64,000 nt of DNA. Origin: Pseudomonas alkylphenolica (lineage in GTDB: Bacteria; Pseudomonadota; Gammaproteobacteria; Pseudomonadales; Pseudomonadaceae). The notes under the pieces are model-generated. The model was not told where the DNA came from, ran no database searches, and saw only the letters and a program-made list of their open reading frames with translations. Shown here piece by piece: positions 34,709 to 46,687 of this stretch. The translations under genes were made by a program, and so were the position numbers. The stretch is from positions 620,001-684,000 of the forward strand of contig NZ_QJRG01000034.1 in NCBI RefSeq assembly GCF_004025535.1, in the 5' to 3' direction. Every line of letters begins with the position of its first letter. The first letter of the stretch is position 1.

Positions 34709-35905
34709 TTACAGCTCGATGCAGTCAAACTTTACATCGGTGGCGACGTCAGCGTCGTAGTCGACGTCCGAGCGCTCGAAACCGAACAGGTTAAGGAACT
34801 GCTTCTTGTAACCGGCGTAGTCGGTCAGCTCGAACAGGTTCTCGGTGGTCACTTGCGGCCACATGGCCTTGCAGGCGTCCTGCACGTCGTCACGCAGTTC
34901 CCAGTCGTCCAGGCGCAAGCGGCCCTTCTCGTCCAGTTCCGCCGGGGCACCGTCGGCACGGTACATGCGGTCACGGAACATGCGGTCCAGCTGATCCTGG
35001 GTACCTTCGTGAACACCCTTCTCCTGCATGATCTTGAAGACCATCGACAGGTACAACGGCATGACCGGAATGGCCGAGCTGGCCTGAGTTACAACCGACT
35101 TGAGCACGGCCACGTTGGCGCTACCGCCGACTTTTTTGCCCAGACGCACGGCAGTTTCGTCGAGGTCCTGCTTGGCCTTGCCCAGCGCACCGTGCCAGTA
35201 GATCGGCCAGGTGATCTCGGTACCGATGTAGCTGAAGGCCACGGTGCGGGCCTGTGGCGCGAGAACGCCAGCAGCGTTCAGGGCATCGATCCACAGTTCC
35301 CAGTCCTGGCCACCCATGACGGTCACGGTGTCGGCGATTTCCTGATCGGTGGCAGGCTCGATCGACGCCTCGATGATGGTGTCTTTGTTAGTGTCGATGG
35401 CTGTCGACTTGTACGGCTGGCCGATAGGCTTGAGCGCCGAACGCACGACGGTGTCGGTGCCTGGCAGCTTGCGCACAGGCGATGCCAGCGAGTAGATCAC
35501 CAGATCAACCTGGCCACCCATTTCGTTCTTGATCAGCTCGATCACCTTGGCCCGCGCTTCGTCGGAGAAGGCGTCGCCGTTGACCGACTTGCTGTACAGG
35601 CCTTCGGCCTTGGCGAACTTGTCGAACGCGGCGGCGTTGTACCAGCCTGCGGTACCCGGCTTGGTTTCAGTGCCCGGCTTTTCGAAGAACACACCCAGGG
35701 TGTCAGCACCGAAACCGAACGCAGCGGTAATGCGCGCTGCCAGGCCGTAGCCGCTGGATGCACCGATCACCAGCACCTTTTTCGGACCATCCTCGCGCAC
35801 GCCCAGCTTGCGGGTGGCTTCGATCTGATCACGTACGTTCAGTTCGCAACCCTTCGGGTGCGTAGTGGTGCAGATAAAACCGCGAACTTTAGGATGGATG
35901 ACCAA
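34709..35905 (-). CDS. fabV: Enoyl-ACP reductase FabV
   Basis: This 398-residue NADH-dependent enoyl reductase of fatty-acid synthesis belongs to the long SDR FabV type, which is resistant to triclosan. The cofactor motif GASSGYGL is at 48-55 and the active-site Tyr-x8-Lys occurs as [10 protein letters not shown]. The start [20 protein letters not shown] is diagnostic. It is a single gene before the chemoreceptor. Confidence 0.97.
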   Translation of the reverse strand: MVIHPKVRGFICTTTHPKGCELNVRDQIEATRKLGVREDGPKKVLVIGASSGYGLAARITAAFGFGADTLGVFFEKPGTETKPGTAGWYNAAAFDKFAKAEGLYSKSVNGDAFSDEARAKVIELIKNEMGGQVDLVIYSLASPVRKLPGTDTVVRSALKPIGQPYKSTAIDTNKDTIIEASIEPATDQEIADTVTVMGGQDWELWIDALNAAGVLAPQARTVAFSYIGTEITWPIYWHGALGKAKQDLDETAVRLGKKVGGSANVAVLKSVVTQASSAIPVMPLYLSMVFKIMQEKGVHEGTQDQLDRMFRDRMYRADGAPAELDEKGRLRLDDWELRDDVQDACKAMWPQVTTENLFELTDYAGYKKQFLNLFGFERSDVDYDADVATDVKFDCIEL

Positions 35906-36053
35906 TGTCTGTACCTCGTCAGTGAATTTGCTGAGGGAGCCGAATCGCGGGGACTCGAGGTTCCGTTGCTGTGAGGGTGAGACTACACCCGCAGCGTTGC
36001 CGACACATCCGGCTCCCTGGAATCCTTCAGGGCGCTACTTTGTCACAGCGGGG

Positions 36054-36075
36054 AAAAGATCAGCAACCGCTGATC
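36054..36075 (-). terminator. Terminator of the chemoreceptor gene
   Basis: GATCAGC-GGTT-GCTGATC (minus strand, forward 36058-36075) is a perfect 7-bp stem. It begins right after the stop codon and is followed by TTTT. The 170-bp gap to fabV holds nothing else recognised. Confidence 0.6.
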
Positions 36076-38106
36076 TCAGACCCTGAAGGCACCGATCAGG
36101 CGCTTCAACTCCATCACCTGGGCATTCAATTGACGGCTGGCATCCTCGGTCTGGTGGGCACCCTGGGTCGTGTGCTCGGCAGCCCGGTTGATCTCGACAA
36201 TGTTCTGGTCGATATCCTGTGCCACGGCGGTTTGCTGCTCTACTGCGGCCGCAATCTGCTGGTTCTGGTCAACGATGCTGCCGACCGCGCCAAGGATATT
36301 CTCCAGCGCCTGCTGGACCTGCTGCGACTGCCCGACCGTTCCGGAGGCCACCTGATGGCTGGCATCCATGGCCTTGACTGCGGCGCCAACACCGCCCTGC
36401 AGGCGCGAGATCATCTGCTCGATTTCTTCGGTTGATTGCTGGGTGCGCTTGGCCAGGGTGCGCACTTCATCGGCAACCACAGCAAAACCACGGCCCTGCT
36501 CCCCGGCTCGCGCCGCCTCGATCGCCGCGTTAAGCGCCAGCAGGTTGGTCTGCTCGGCGATGCTCTTGATCACCTCCAGCACCCGGCTGATCGCCTGGCT
36601 GTCGCTGGCCAGCTGATTGATAACCAGCACGGATTGATCGATTTCACCGGCCAGGCGCACGATATTGCCTTGCTGCGACTCAACCAGGCCACGACCGCTG
36701 ACCGTCTCCTGATTGACGCTGTGGGCACTGTTGACGGCTGCGGCGGCGCTGCGCGCCACTTCCTGGGCAGTGGCGGACATCTGGTTCATGGCGGTGGCAA
36801 CCTGTTCAATCTGACCTCGCTGGCCACTCACCGCCTGGTTACTGCGCGCCGATACTGCGTGCACCTGCTCGGCCTGACGCTCGACCTCGACCACCGTATG
36901 GCCGACTTGCTCGATCAGGTCGTGGATACGCTGCACGGTGCCGTTGAAGACCTGCCCAAGCTCACCCAGTTCGTCACGGCTGCTGGCGCGGAAATTTACG
37001 GTCATGTCGCCGGCGGCCACTTTGTCCATCACCGCTCCGAGGGATTTCAAGGTATGCCGGGTCGAGGCATAGAAGCCGCCGTAGAGGTACACGATCAGGA
37101 AAAACACGCAGGCCAGGGCAGACACGAGAAACACCATATGCAGACGGTGCTCGCCCAGACGTTGCTGCAACTGGCGGTCGAGGAACTCGCTGGTAGCAGT
37201 GTTCAACGCGTAGGTCTGCGCCATGAGTGCACTGACCTGCTGGTAAAAGCCCAGCCACGGCGTATCGAGGGTTTCGGCCATCACCACCTGCTCTTCGAAC
37301 AGTTCGCCGGCCTGCTTCAACGAACCCTGGCTGCTGGCGGCCAGGCTACCCAGGTGAGCCCTTACACCAGGATCGGTCGCCAAGGCATCCTCGAGGCGCA
37401 GCGCGTAGTCGGCGGCAAGTTTGTCGAGGCGCTGCAACAACTCCTCAAAGCGGCTGCTGGACGATGAGTTGAGAAACCCTTGCCCCAGCGAGTAAGCGCC
37501 CATGGCACGGCCTTCGCCGAGCATCTGGGTGACTTCCGGGGTGACCGTGGTCATTAGCTCGGTCAGTTGGCGAATGGCCGAATCGCTGTCCTGGTTCAGC
37601 CCCGCCTGACTGGCAACAACTTTGCTCAACACCTGGGATTGCGCGAGCAATTTGTCCAGCATCGCCGCTTTGCTCAGCAGCGAGGTTTCCTTGCGGGCCG
37701 TCTCCAGCTGGGCCAGCATTTCATCACGCTTGGCTTGAAAGGCTTGAGCCTGAGCTTCATCGGCATTGACCGCATTGAGCCCGGACAGCTGGCGCTGCAC
37801 CTGCTGTTCAAGGCTGGAAATCTGCTTTTCGACCTCCCCGGCCTTGCCCGACTGGCCCAGTACCGCATTGATCTGCACCAGATTGCTCAGCGCCTCCACG
37901 TCACCGCGCAGGGCCAGGCTGCTGCGCAGCAGTTCGAGGCTCTGCAGCTCCACCTGGGTAGCATGAAACTGCGCATAGGAGTCGCGGACCAGATAGTAGT
38001 TGGTCACCAGCATGGGCAGGAAAAACATGATACTGATCAGGCTGAACTTCATCCCGAAGCTCAAGCGGTTCATCAGCGCGATGGCCGGATACAACAGGCT
38101 CTTCAC
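36076..38106 (-). CDS. Methyl-accepting chemotaxis protein
   Basis: This 676-residue receptor has a first transmembrane helix (about 20-43), a long helical periplasmic sensor of some 290 residues rich in coiled-coil heptads, and a second transmembrane helix at about 330-350. A HAMP domain ([18 protein letters not shown]) and the conserved signalling tip [35 protein letters not shown] complete it. The ligand is unknown; the helical sensor does not look like a dCache domain. It sits downstream of ampE, as in P. aeruginosa where a receptor gene follows ampE. Confidence 0.93.
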   Translation of the reverse strand: MKSLLYPAIALMNRLSFGMKFSLISIMFFLPMLVTNYYLVRDSYAQFHATQVELQSLELLRSSLALRGDVEALSNLVQINAVLGQSGKAGEVEKQISSLEQQVQRQLSGLNAVNADEAQAQAFQAKRDEMLAQLETARKETSLLSKAAMLDKLLAQSQVLSKVVASQAGLNQDSDSAIRQLTELMTTVTPEVTQMLGEGRAMGAYSLGQGFLNSSSSSRFEELLQRLDKLAADYALRLEDALATDPGVRAHLGSLAASSQGSLKQAGELFEEQVVMAETLDTPWLGFYQQVSALMAQTYALNTATSEFLDRQLQQRLGEHRLHMVFLVSALACVFFLIVYLYGGFYASTRHTLKSLGAVMDKVAAGDMTVNFRASSRDELGELGQVFNGTVQRIHDLIEQVGHTVVEVERQAEQVHAVSARSNQAVSGQRGQIEQVATAMNQMSATAQEVARSAAAAVNSAHSVNQETVSGRGLVESQQGNIVRLAGEIDQSVLVINQLASDSQAISRVLEVIKSIAEQTNLLALNAAIEAARAGEQGRGFAVVADEVRTLAKRTQQSTEEIEQMISRLQGGVGAAVKAMDASHQVASGTVGQSQQVQQALENILGAVGSIVDQNQQIAAAVEQQTAVAQDIDQNIVEINRAAEHTTQGAHQTEDASRQLNAQVMELKRLIGAFRV

Positions 38107-38262
38107 TGGCGGTCCCTCCGATTTTTATTGTTTTTTTCGAGCGCAATGGCACTAGGCCACTGATGGTACTACCAGCACCTGTATAACGCATATCGGAACG
38201 GGGTTTTGTAACTTAAGGTTAATCGATACCGGGGCGGACCAACGGTCGCCCCTCACAGCGCC

Positions 38263-39096
38263 TCAGCCCAGTACGGTCCACAAGGCAAAACAGGCGTACC
38301 AGAGCACGGCCGAGCGCAACAACAGCTCCCACAGCAGATCAAGACCAACCAACCCTTCAGGGCCTGCGGGCGCGGCGGCTGGCATGTCCGTGGCAACGCG
38401 GCCGACCGTCGCGATCAACCGGGGCGCCGGGATGTTCCAGTTGAGCAACTCATGCAGCATCACCCGGCTCACTGCGACAAAATTACCCACCAGGGCAAAG
38501 CTCACCCCCAGAACCCGCACCGGCGCCCAGTCAAAGGCGTGACGCAGTTGTTCGGCACGTTCGCGCAAGGCCGGGAACTGGGCACGTTCGGCTACCAGTG
38601 CCAGCAGCCGGTAAGCCAGTGCTGCGGCCGGCCCCAGCAGCACATACCAGAAAATCACGGCAAAAAAGCTCTGGTACGCCTCCCACAGCAAATGCCCCTC
38701 AACCCGCCCGAGCAAGGATGAGGCATCATCTGCCGTTATCGCCAGGTCGCGTTCGGCGACATGCACCGCCGCCTGTTCATCACCGCGGCGCCATGCATCG
38801 CGAAATGGCCCCAGCGCCCCTTTGACATCGCCTCGGCCCAGGCTGTAGATCAGCACCAGCAGGTGCACCGGCAGGGCCAACAGGCCGTAGGCGACCGGCG
38901 CCAGCACATGCACCAGCAAGGCCACCAAGGCTACTGGCAACAGCACCAGGATCGTCAGCACCCACCATGGATGCGTTTTGCCGCTGCGCTCCAGGCGCGC
39001 CAGTTCGGCATGAAAGAAGCCATCGCGCTGCAATCGCTGTCGAAGAGCCGAGAACTTCTCGACCCACAGCACCAGTAACAACACCAGAAAACTCAT
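38263..39096 (-). CDS. ampE: AmpE membrane protein
   Basis: This 277-residue inner-membrane protein has helices at about 1-8, 45-85, 145-168 and 205-225, and matches AmpE (FLVLLLVLWVEKFSALRQRLQRD at the N-terminus). It is encoded with AmpD and is linked to beta-lactamase regulation, but its molecular role is unclear. The start overlaps the ampD stop by 4 bases (39093-39096). A weak GC-rich hairpin without a T-run lies just downstream (38231-38252). Confidence 0.92.
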   Translation of the reverse strand: MSFLVLLLVLWVEKFSALRQRLQRDGFFHAELARLERSGKTHPWWVLTILVLLPVALVALLVHVLAPVAYGLLALPVHLLVLIYSLGRGDVKGALGPFRDAWRRGDEQAAVHVAERDLAITADDASSLLGRVEGHLLWEAYQSFFAVIFWYVLLGPAAALAYRLLALVAERAQFPALRERAEQLRHAFDWAPVRVLGVSFALVGNFVAVSRVMLHELLNWNIPAPRLIATVGRVATDMPAAAPAGPEGLVGLDLLWELLLRSAVLWYACFALWTVLG

Positions 39097-39659
39097 GATC
39101 TGTCCTCGCTATCCTGCAAGGCCGCTCGATAACGCAGCCAGTCGAAGGCCGGCCCGGGGTCGGTCTTGCGCCCCGGAGCGATGTCACTGTGGCCCTGGAT
39201 GCGCTGCGTATCGATCGCTGGCCAGGCCGCCTGAATCTGCCGGGTCAGCGCCTGCAGTGCCTGATACTGGGCATCGGTAAAGGGTAATTCGTCGGTACCT
39301 TCCAGTTCGATACCGATGGAAAAGTCGTTGCAGGCCTCACGCCCGGCGAAGCTGGAAACACCGGCATGCCAGGCGCGGTCCAGGCAGGACACAAACTGGG
39401 TGACCTCGCCATCACGCTCGATCAGAAAATGCGCAGACACGCGCAAGTGCTTGATACCGTCAAAGTAGGGGTGTTCATCGGGGTCCAGGCGGTTCTGGAA
39501 GAACTCCTGAACCTTGCCGGTGGCGAACTGCGCGGGCGGCAAGCTGATGTTGTGAATCACCAGCAGGGAAATGACCTCGCCTTCGGCGCGGGCATTGAAA
39601 TTCGGTGAAGGGCAATGGGTGATACCGGCGAACCAGCCTGTGGTGCGGTCCAGTTGCAT
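39093..39659 (-). CDS. ampD: 1,6-anhydro-N-acetylmuramyl-L-alanine amidase AmpD
   Basis: This 188-residue cytoplasmic Zn amidase cleaves anhydro-muropeptides during cell-wall recycling and so keeps AmpR-controlled AmpC low. The Zn ligands are His36 (VIHNIS), His157 (GHSD) and Asp167, with Lys165 in GRKTDPG. ATG 39659 follows AGGA; the longer frame to 39842 reaches into the DUF1631 gene and is rejected. It forms an operon with ampE. Confidence 0.95.
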   Translation of the reverse strand: MQLDRTTGWFAGITHCPSPNFNARAEGEVISLLVIHNISLPPAQFATGKVQEFFQNRLDPDEHPYFDGIKHLRVSAHFLIERDGEVTQFVSCLDRAWHAGVSSFAGREACNDFSIGIELEGTDELPFTDAQYQALQALTRQIQAAWPAIDTQRIQGHSDIAPGRKTDPGPAFDWLRYRAALQDSEDRS

Positions 39660-39738
39660 AGAAAATCCTGTAACACGAGAGCACGCCCCCAGTATGCCCC
39701 GTGGCGTCAGCAGATGCATCGTTAAAACGTGCGCGGCC

Positions 39739-41910
39739 CTAGCGCAATTGATGCTGGCGCAACTGAACGACCACTGAATCCAGGGCCCGGTCGAACAGCA
39801 GTGCATCATCAAGCTGGCGCACTTCGCCGCGGCGCAAGGCAACCGCCAGAGCCATGCGCGAGTACTCGCGCACCTTGAGGCCGGTGCGATTGACGAAAAT
39901 GAACGAGTCGGTGCTGTCGATCTGGGCGATCAGTTTGCAGCGCTGCGCCTCGCCCTCGTCCATCCACTCGATCCAGTGGCCGATACGCAGCCGTTGCACT
40001 TGCTGCAGTGCCGGGTCGTCTTCGGCCAGGCGCGGGTTGCCGGGCTCGGGCGCCTCCTGTTCCGGGCCGCTAAGCACGATTTCATCAAGTACCAGCACGC
40101 GCTCGGCCGCATCACCATCGAAGCGGTTATCGAACGCCTGCACATGCAAGGCCTCCAGCTCGGCAAAGAACTCGCTGGTGGCGAAGGGATCGAACGCGGC
40201 ACTGGCCAGGCCGTCACGCAACACCTTGAGCAACCCCGGGACCACTGCCAGCAAACGCTGCTGCGCCTGCGGCTCGCTGTGGCGCTCAACGCTCCAGAGC
40301 AGCTCATCCATGGCGCCCAGTGCGTCCAGCCACTGCACGGAGGTGTCGCCATGCTTGAGACAGGCCAGCAACAGCACCTGGCTCCAGGCCTCTTCGAGCA
40401 TCCGCACGACGAATCGCGGCAAGGATTTGCCCAGTACCCGGCGGTTGAGCTCCTGTTGCACGCGCTGGCGCGCCAACAGGGTACGGGCGCGGCCTTCTTC
40501 GGCATCACGGGTACGCTGCTCGAGCAGTTCGCTGCGGCGCCGCTCATCACTGCTAAAGGCAAGAAAGTCCGACAGCAACTCGGAAAAAATCGCCGGGTCA
40601 TCGTCAAAGTCGTTGAGCAGGCGCTGGACGATCTTCTCCACCCGCAGGTAAAGGGCGTCGCGCTGATAATCCTCACGGCTACCCCAGCCCATGGCGGCAC
40701 TGGCAATTTCATTGAGCAGGCGCCGGGCAGGGTGGCCGCTGCGGCTGAAGAAGCGTTTGTCCAGTACCGCAACTTTGAGCATCGGGATCTGCAGGCGCCC
40801 GATCAAGCTGCGCAAGGATTGCGGGAGGTTGCGATCGGCGAGGATGAACTCGAAGAGCATGGCGATCAGGTTGATCACATCTTCATCAACCACCTCGACC
40901 TTGCGGTAGGTGCCGCTTTTCATACTGACCCGCGTGAGCAGTTGTTCAAGCTGCTGGTGCAGGTCGAACCCGTCGGGATCGCTGGTGGCCGGTACATAGT
41001 GCTGCAAATGCGACAGCAGGCGCAGCAGGTCGCGGGTGCTGATCGGCTGCATCGGCGCGCTGGCCTCCATGCGCGGCGCAACACGCCCGCGCACCTTAGA
41101 AAGCAGGCTTTGCAAGGCATCGAATACTGCCTGCTCGTTGGCGTCCAGCTCGGCGTCTTGCTCGCCCTGCACCTGGGGGTGCGGGCTGACCACCGGATGG
41201 GGCGCCATTCGGCGGCGAGGAACAGCCTTGAGTTCGGGCAGCACACCGGTCGCGACCAGCAACTGATTGGCCTCGCCATACAGCTGGTCGGCATCCTGCA
41301 GTACATAGCGCTCGAACAACTGCAGAATGATCAGCTTGACCTTCAGCCCCACCCCCAGATTGCGCCCGGCCTGCAGGAAGTACTCGCAAAGCATCGCCGG
41401 CCCCAACGGGTTGCGCTGATCGTCCAGGCCCTGGCCGGTCAGGGCGCACATGCGCAGGGTCAACTGGTTGAGGGCAATGCCATCGCGGGCAAGGGCTCGC
41501 TCGACCATCGCCTGCAGGGCCTGGCTACGTTCCTGGTCATCATCAGCCATGTGCGCCGCAGCGTCGTCGCGTGCCACCGCAATGGGCGACAGCGTCGACT
41601 CGGCATGGCCGATCTGCACAAAGGCTGCATAAAAACGGTCGAGGTAACCACGTTCGATGTTGGTGCGCTTGTGGCGCAGATCGCGCATGGCTTCAAACAG
41701 GTAATTCTGCACACTGTTGCTGACTGCCTTGTCGGCCATTTCGAACAGCGTATCGTCAGCGTTGTCGAACAAAGCCTGCAATCCCTGACGCAATTGCAAC
41801 GCCGCTTTGTCACGAACCTGCAGGAGCACCATGGGCAGACGAGCAAGAGGCGCAGTGAACGCCTGATCGGTGGCCGCCTTGATCGGCACCACCTTGCCGT
41901 CGTTGTGCAT
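39739..41910 (-). CDS. DUF1631-family protein
   Basis: This 723-residue, mostly helical cytoplasmic protein matches the DUF1631 family, which has been mis-annotated as thymidine phosphorylase. It has [54 protein letters not shown] and a C-terminal beta-rich domain [38 protein letters not shown] recognise no catalytic site. ATG 41910 follows AAGGAG by 6 nt. It lies between ampD and nadC, an order shared with P. aeruginosa. The C-terminal domain resembles a PilZ-like beta barrel only loosely. Confidence 0.85.
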   Translation of the reverse strand: MHNDGKVVPIKAATDQAFTAPLARLPMVLLQVRDKAALQLRQGLQALFDNADDTLFEMADKAVSNSVQNYLFEAMRDLRHKRTNIERGYLDRFYAAFVQIGHAESTLSPIAVARDDAAAHMADDDQERSQALQAMVERALARDGIALNQLTLRMCALTGQGLDDQRNPLGPAMLCEYFLQAGRNLGVGLKVKLIILQLFERYVLQDADQLYGEANQLLVATGVLPELKAVPRRRMAPHPVVSPHPQVQGEQDAELDANEQAVFDALQSLLSKVRGRVAPRMEASAPMQPISTRDLLRLLSHLQHYVPATSDPDGFDLHQQLEQLLTRVSMKSGTYRKVEVVDEDVINLIAMLFEFILADRNLPQSLRSLIGRLQIPMLKVAVLDKRFFSRSGHPARRLLNEIASAAMGWGSREDYQRDALYLRVEKIVQRLLNDFDDDPAIFSELLSDFLAFSSDERRRSELLEQRTRDAEEGRARTLLARQRVQQELNRRVLGKSLPRFVVRMLEEAWSQVLLLACLKHGDTSVQWLDALGAMDELLWSVERHSEPQAQQRLLAVVPGLLKVLRDGLASAAFDPFATSEFFAELEALHVQAFDNRFDGDAAERVLVLDEIVLSGPEQEAPEPGNPRLAEDDPALQQVQRLRIGHWIEWMDEGEAQRCKLIAQIDSTDSFIFVNRTGLKVREYSRMALAVALRRGEVRQLDDALLFDRALDSVVVQLRQHQLR

Positions 41911-42026
41911 CCCGTACTCCTTGCAGGGTAAAGTTGAATTGAGGCGAGGCATCGTCAATGACATGACGTCAAATACAAGTCGCATTATCTGGCAAAATCA
42001 AGACACTCGCCAGCACGGCCTGCCCT

Positions 42027-42032
42027 ATAATC
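42027..42032 (+). promoter_or_regulatory. Possible -10 box of nadC
   Basis: TATAAT is a perfect hexamer 27 bp before the nadC ATG, in the 148-bp divergent gap with the DUF1631 gene. No good -35 is seen. Confidence 0.4.
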
Positions 42033-42058
42033 CCGCCACTTTGCTTGTGGAGCCTGCC

Positions 42059-42907
42059 ATGCCGAATTTACGCCTCGCCGACCTGACCGCCGAAATCGAA
42101 GCCAACGTGCGCCGTGCGCTGAACGAAGACATCGGCAGCGGCGACATTACCGCCCAGTTGATCCCGGCCGAGCGTCTGGCCAAAGCCACCATCATTACCC
42201 GTGAAAACTGCGTAATTGCCGGTACCGCCTGGGTCGACGCGGTGTTTCGCAAACTCGACCCGCGCGTAGCGGTGCATTGGCAGGTCAAGGACGGCGATCG
42301 GGCGCAACCCGACCAGCCGTTGTTCCACCTCGAAGGTCCGGCCCGCTCGCTGCTGACCGGTGAGCGCAGCGCGCTGAACTTTTTGCAGATGCTCTCGGGC
42401 GTGGCCACCCGCGCACAATCGCTGGCCGACATGGTTGCCGACACCCAGGTCAAGCTGCTCGACACCCGCAAGACCCTGCCGGGCCTGCGCCTGGCGCAAA
42501 AGTATGCGGTGACCTGTGGCGGCTGCCACAACCACCGGATCGGCCTGTTCGATGCCTTCCTGATCAAGGAAAACCACATCGCTGCAAGCGGCGGTATTGC
42601 CGAAGCCATCAAGGCCGCCCACAAGATCGCCCCCGGCAAGCCGGTGGAGGTCGAAGTCGAGAGCCTCGACGAACTCAAGCAGGCCCTGGATGCCGGCGCC
42701 GACATCGTCATGCTCGATGAGCTGAGCCTGGACGACATGCGCGAAGCCGTGCGTCTGAATGCCGGCAAGGCCAAGCTTGAAGCCAGCGGCGGGGTCAACG
42801 AAAGCACCCTGCGGGTGATTGCCGAGACCGGCGTCGACTACATCTCGATCGGCGCCATGACCAAGGATGTCAAAGCCGTCGACCTGTCGATGCGACTGAG
42901 CCTCTGA
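42059..42907 (+). CDS. nadC: Quinolinate phosphoribosyltransferase NadC
   Basis: This 282-residue enzyme makes nicotinate mononucleotide from quinolinate and PRPP in NAD synthesis. It shows [18 protein letters not shown] residues, the conserved [51 protein letters not shown] and [12 protein letters not shown] 42059 gives the family length. It is followed by a strong bidirectional terminator and converges on trxB. Confidence 0.97.
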   Translation: MPNLRLADLTAEIEANVRRALNEDIGSGDITAQLIPAERLAKATIITRENCVIAGTAWVDAVFRKLDPRVAVHWQVKDGDRAQPDQPLFHLEGPARSLLTGERSALNFLQMLSGVATRAQSLADMVADTQVKLLDTRKTLPGLRLAQKYAVTCGGCHNHRIGLFDAFLIKENHIAASGGIAEAIKAAHKIAPGKPVEVEVESLDELKQALDAGADIVMLDELSLDDMREAVRLNAGKAKLEASGGVNESTLRVIAETGVDYISIGAMTKDVKAVDLSMRLSL

Positions 42908-42913
42908 AGGCAT

Positions 42914-42943
42914 AAAAAAACCGGCCTGATGGCCGGTTTTTTT
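42914..42943. terminator. Bidirectional terminator between nadC and trxB
   Basis: CCGGCC-TGAT-GGCCGG is flanked by seven A on the left and seven T on the right, so it serves both convergent genes. Confidence 0.93.
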
Positions 42944-42976
42944 GTGCTCGCGAGGCCAGGCCCCGCGCTGACGCTA

Positions 42977-44041
<1,065 letters not shown>

Positions 44042-44054
44042 TTAAAGCGCAGCC

Positions 44055-44654
44055 TTACAGGCTGTTGGCATTCTCTGCCAGGTAGTCGGCAACGCCTTTG
44101 GCATCAGCCTTCATACCTTTCTGACCTGGGCGCCAGCCGGCCGGGCAGACTTCACCGTGCTGCTCGGTGAACTGCAGGGCTTCGACCAGACGGATCATCT
44201 CGTCGACTTCGCGGCCCAGCGGCAGGTTGTTCACCACCTGGTGCTGCACCACGCCTTGCTGGTCGATCAGGAACGAGGCACGCAGTGCCACACCGTCTTC
44301 ATGTTCGATGCCATAGGCACGGGTGATCTCGTGGGTCACGTCAGCGACCATGGTGAATTCGACTTCACCGATACCGCCTTTCTCGACCGGAGTGTTACGC
44401 CAGGCGTAGTGGGTAAACTGCGAGTCGATCGAAACACCAACCACTTCCACACCCAGCTCACGGAATTTGTCCATTCGGTTGTTGTGGGCAATGATTTCCG
44501 ACGGGCAGACAAAGGTGAAGTCCAGCGGCCAGAAGAACAGCACGACGTATTTGCCGCGCAGCGAAGAAAGCTTGAAGCTGTCGACGATCGAACCGTCGCC
44601 CAGCACCGCCGCCGCATCGAAATCAGGGGCTTGCTTGTTGACCAGAATGCTCAT
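44055..44654 (-). CDS. Typical 2-Cys peroxiredoxin, AhpC/Prx1 type
   Basis: This 199-residue peroxidase reduces hydrogen peroxide and alkyl hydroperoxides. The peroxidatic Cys50 lies in FTFVCPSE and the resolving Cys170 in GEVCPAGW, so both are present. The longer C-terminal tail and position beside trxB suggest that thioredoxin rather than AhpF is the reductant. An ahpF is not present. The gap upstream (44655-44920) holds its promoter and that of the divergent cysZ, but no clear OxyR site was found. Confidence 0.93.
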   Translation of the reverse strand: MSILVNKQAPDFDAAAVLGDGSIVDSFKLSSLRGKYVVLFFWPLDFTFVCPSEIIAHNNRMDKFRELGVEVVGVSIDSQFTHYAWRNTPVEKGGIGEVEFTMVADVTHEITRAYGIEHEDGVALRASFLIDQQGVVQHQVVNNLPLGREVDEMIRLVEALQFTEQHGEVCPAGWRPGQKGMKADAKGVADYLAENANSL

Positions 44655-44920
44655 GAAAACTCCTTGAAGATTAGAATTCGAAGGCGTTGAAAAGTTGTGC
44701 GCACTTTAGCGAGGCCGCAGAGAGTAAGGAAATATCCTTAGACAATCCACCTTATAGGCCGAGTCTATTCATCCCCAGGCAGCACTGCTGTTTGCCTATG
44801 AAGGCAGTGCAAAGAGTCTGCCCGGCTTTTGTTACAGCCCGTTTCGTCAGTTCGGCCGTGCTTTCGCCAACCGCTCAAACTCGGTAAGGTCAGCGCGTTT
44901 GCCTTTACCCGGAGTCCTCT

Positions 44921-45646
44921 ATGCAAGCCCCTGTCCTCTCTGGCCCACAGTACCTGCGCGAAGGTCTGAAACTGGTCCTGAGCCCGAGCCTGCGCCTGTT
45001 CGTGTTGCTGCCGCTGGCAGTCAACCTGCTACTGTTCGTCGGCCTGATCTATTTTGCTGGCCACCAGTTCAGCCTCTGGGTCGACTCGCTGATGCCCAGC
45101 CTGCCCAACTGGCTGAGCTTCCTCAACTATGTGCTGTGGCCGCTGTTCGTGGTGCTGGTGGGGCTGATGGTGTTCTTCACCTTCACCATGCTGGCCAACA
45201 TCATTGCTGCGCCGTTCAATGGCTTTCTCGCGGAGAAGGTCGAAGTAGTGGTGCGTGGCACCGACGACTTCCCGGCGTTCAGCACTGCCGAACTGATGGC
45301 AATGGTGCCGCGTACACTGGCGCGCGAAATGCGCAAGCTGGGTTATTTTTTGCCCCGCGCCATTGCCCTGTTCGTCCTCTCGCTGATTCCAGTGGTCAAC
45401 ATCATCGCCGCACCGCTGTGGTTGCTGTTTGGTATCTGGATGATGGCCATCCAGTACATTGACTACCCGGCGGACAACCACAAGATGAGCTGGCAGGACA
45501 TGCTCGCCTGGTTGCGTGAAAAGCGCTGGCAGAGCCTGGGTTTTGGTGGCTCGGTGTACCTGGTACTGCTCGTGCCCTTCCTCAACATCCTGATGATGCC
45601 CGCCGCCGTGGCCGGTGCCACCTTGTTCTGGGTGCGTGAGCGTTGA
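44921..45646 (+). CDS. cysZ: Sulfate transporter CysZ
   Basis: This 241-residue inner-membrane protein imports sulfate for cysteine synthesis. Four hydrophobic helical regions are seen (about 28-50, 65-95, 140-190 and 205-235), with the family motif [18 protein letters not shown] and [18 protein letters not shown]. The start follows GGAG. It converges on a LysR gene with no intergenic base to spare. Confidence 0.93.
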   Translation: MQAPVLSGPQYLREGLKLVLSPSLRLFVLLPLAVNLLLFVGLIYFAGHQFSLWVDSLMPSLPNWLSFLNYVLWPLFVVLVGLMVFFTFTMLANIIAAPFNGFLAEKVEVVVRGTDDFPAFSTAELMAMVPRTLAREMRKLGYFLPRAIALFVLSLIPVVNIIAAPLWLLFGIWMMAIQYIDYPADNHKMSWQDMLAWLREKRWQSLGFGGSVYLVLLVPFLNILMMPAAVAGATLFWVRER

Positions 45647-45647
45647 G

Positions 45648-46577
45648 TCAGGCAGCAGCCTTGATCAGCGCGATCGCCTGACGCGCAATCGGCGACAACG
45701 TACGCCCTGCATGGGTGACAATCGCACTGGCAATGCTGCAGCCGCCATCCGGAAGACCAGGCTGCAGCAACGCCCCCATATCATGCATCGCACCGGTGTG
45801 CAGGTCCTCCTCAAGCCAGGCTTGCCAGGTAAACAGCAACGCATCACTGCCAAGGGTTGTAGTGCGTAGTAACTGCAGGTCATTGCAGCCCAGCGCCAGC
45901 GGCGCGACCGTGCCATCAGGCAAGCCCAGCAACTCGCGCAATTGCACCGGCGCTGTTTCATCGAACAGTACCGAACTCCAGGGATACTCCAGCAATTGCT
46001 CGCGCGTTATCGGCGCCTGCTGCGCAAGCAGAGGATGTCCGGCCCGGCAGAACACTGAAGCGGGCGCTGCAGGTAGCGGAGTGATCTCGAAGCGCGGATC
46101 GCTCTTGCGCGCCGGATCGCAGGTAAAGGCCACGAAGAACTCGATCTGATCTTGCTCCAGGCGTTGCACCAGTTGATTCCAGTGATTGACCTCAACCTTG
46201 ATCGCCAGCTTGGGAATCCGCTTGCGTAACGTAGTCAGCGCATCGCCCAGGTACAGGTTGGCAGCCATCATGCCGGCACCGAAATTCAACTCGCCGCCTT
46301 CAGCCTGGGCAATGTGATTGGCCTCGGCAAGCAGGCGACCGGCGCACCCGAGCAATTCCCGCCCGCTCGCCAACAACTGCCGTCCTGCAGCCGTAAGCAC
46401 AACTGAACGGGTATCACGGTCAAACAAACGCACCCCGAGGTCGGCCTCCAACGACTGAATGCTGCGGCTGAAGGCTGTTTGCGACAGGTTGGCCCGCTCG
46501 GCTGCCCGGGAGAAGTGCAACTCTTCGCTGAGCAACACCAAGTGGCGGATTCGCTTCAAATCAATTGAGTCGGTCAC
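45648..46577 (-). CDS. LysR-family transcriptional regulator
   Basis: This 309-residue regulator has an N-terminal helix-turn-helix (IDLKRIRHLVLLSEELHFSRAAERANLSQTAFSRSIQSLE) and a LysR effector domain (ELNFGAGMMAANLYLGDALTTL). I start it at GTG 46577, which has AAGGA 8 nt upstream; an ATG at 46604 lacks one. It is divergent from the M20 amidohydrolase gene and may regulate it. No inducer is known. Confidence 0.88.
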   Translation of the reverse strand: MTDSIDLKRIRHLVLLSEELHFSRAAERANLSQTAFSRSIQSLEADLGVRLFDRDTRSVVLTAAGRQLLASGRELLGCAGRLLAEANHIAQAEGGELNFGAGMMAANLYLGDALTTLRKRIPKLAIKVEVNHWNQLVQRLEQDQIEFFVAFTCDPARKSDPRFEITPLPAAPASVFCRAGHPLLAQQAPITREQLLEYPWSSVLFDETAPVQLRELLGLPDGTVAPLALGCNDLQLLRTTTLGSDALLFTWQAWLEEDLHTGAMHDMGALLQPGLPDGGCSIASAIVTHAGRTLSPIARQAIALIKAAA

Positions 46578-46687
46578 TGCATCAATCCTTGGGTATTTTT
46601 GCATTGGACGCACAAGGTAGAGATACACAGACTTGCCCGAGCCCGCAACACCGTCCTCAAGAACAACAATGTACAAGGATTGACGCC

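Noticed and set aside
34136..35974. 612-codon plus-strand frame across fabV and the hydrolase
   Set aside because: Shadow of fabV, which has every family motif; no ribosome-binding site or recognisable domain.
39976..41931. 651-codon plus-strand frame opposite the DUF1631 gene
   Set aside because: Gln/His-rich antisense translation; the minus-strand gene has an ideal ribosome-binding site and conserved pattern.
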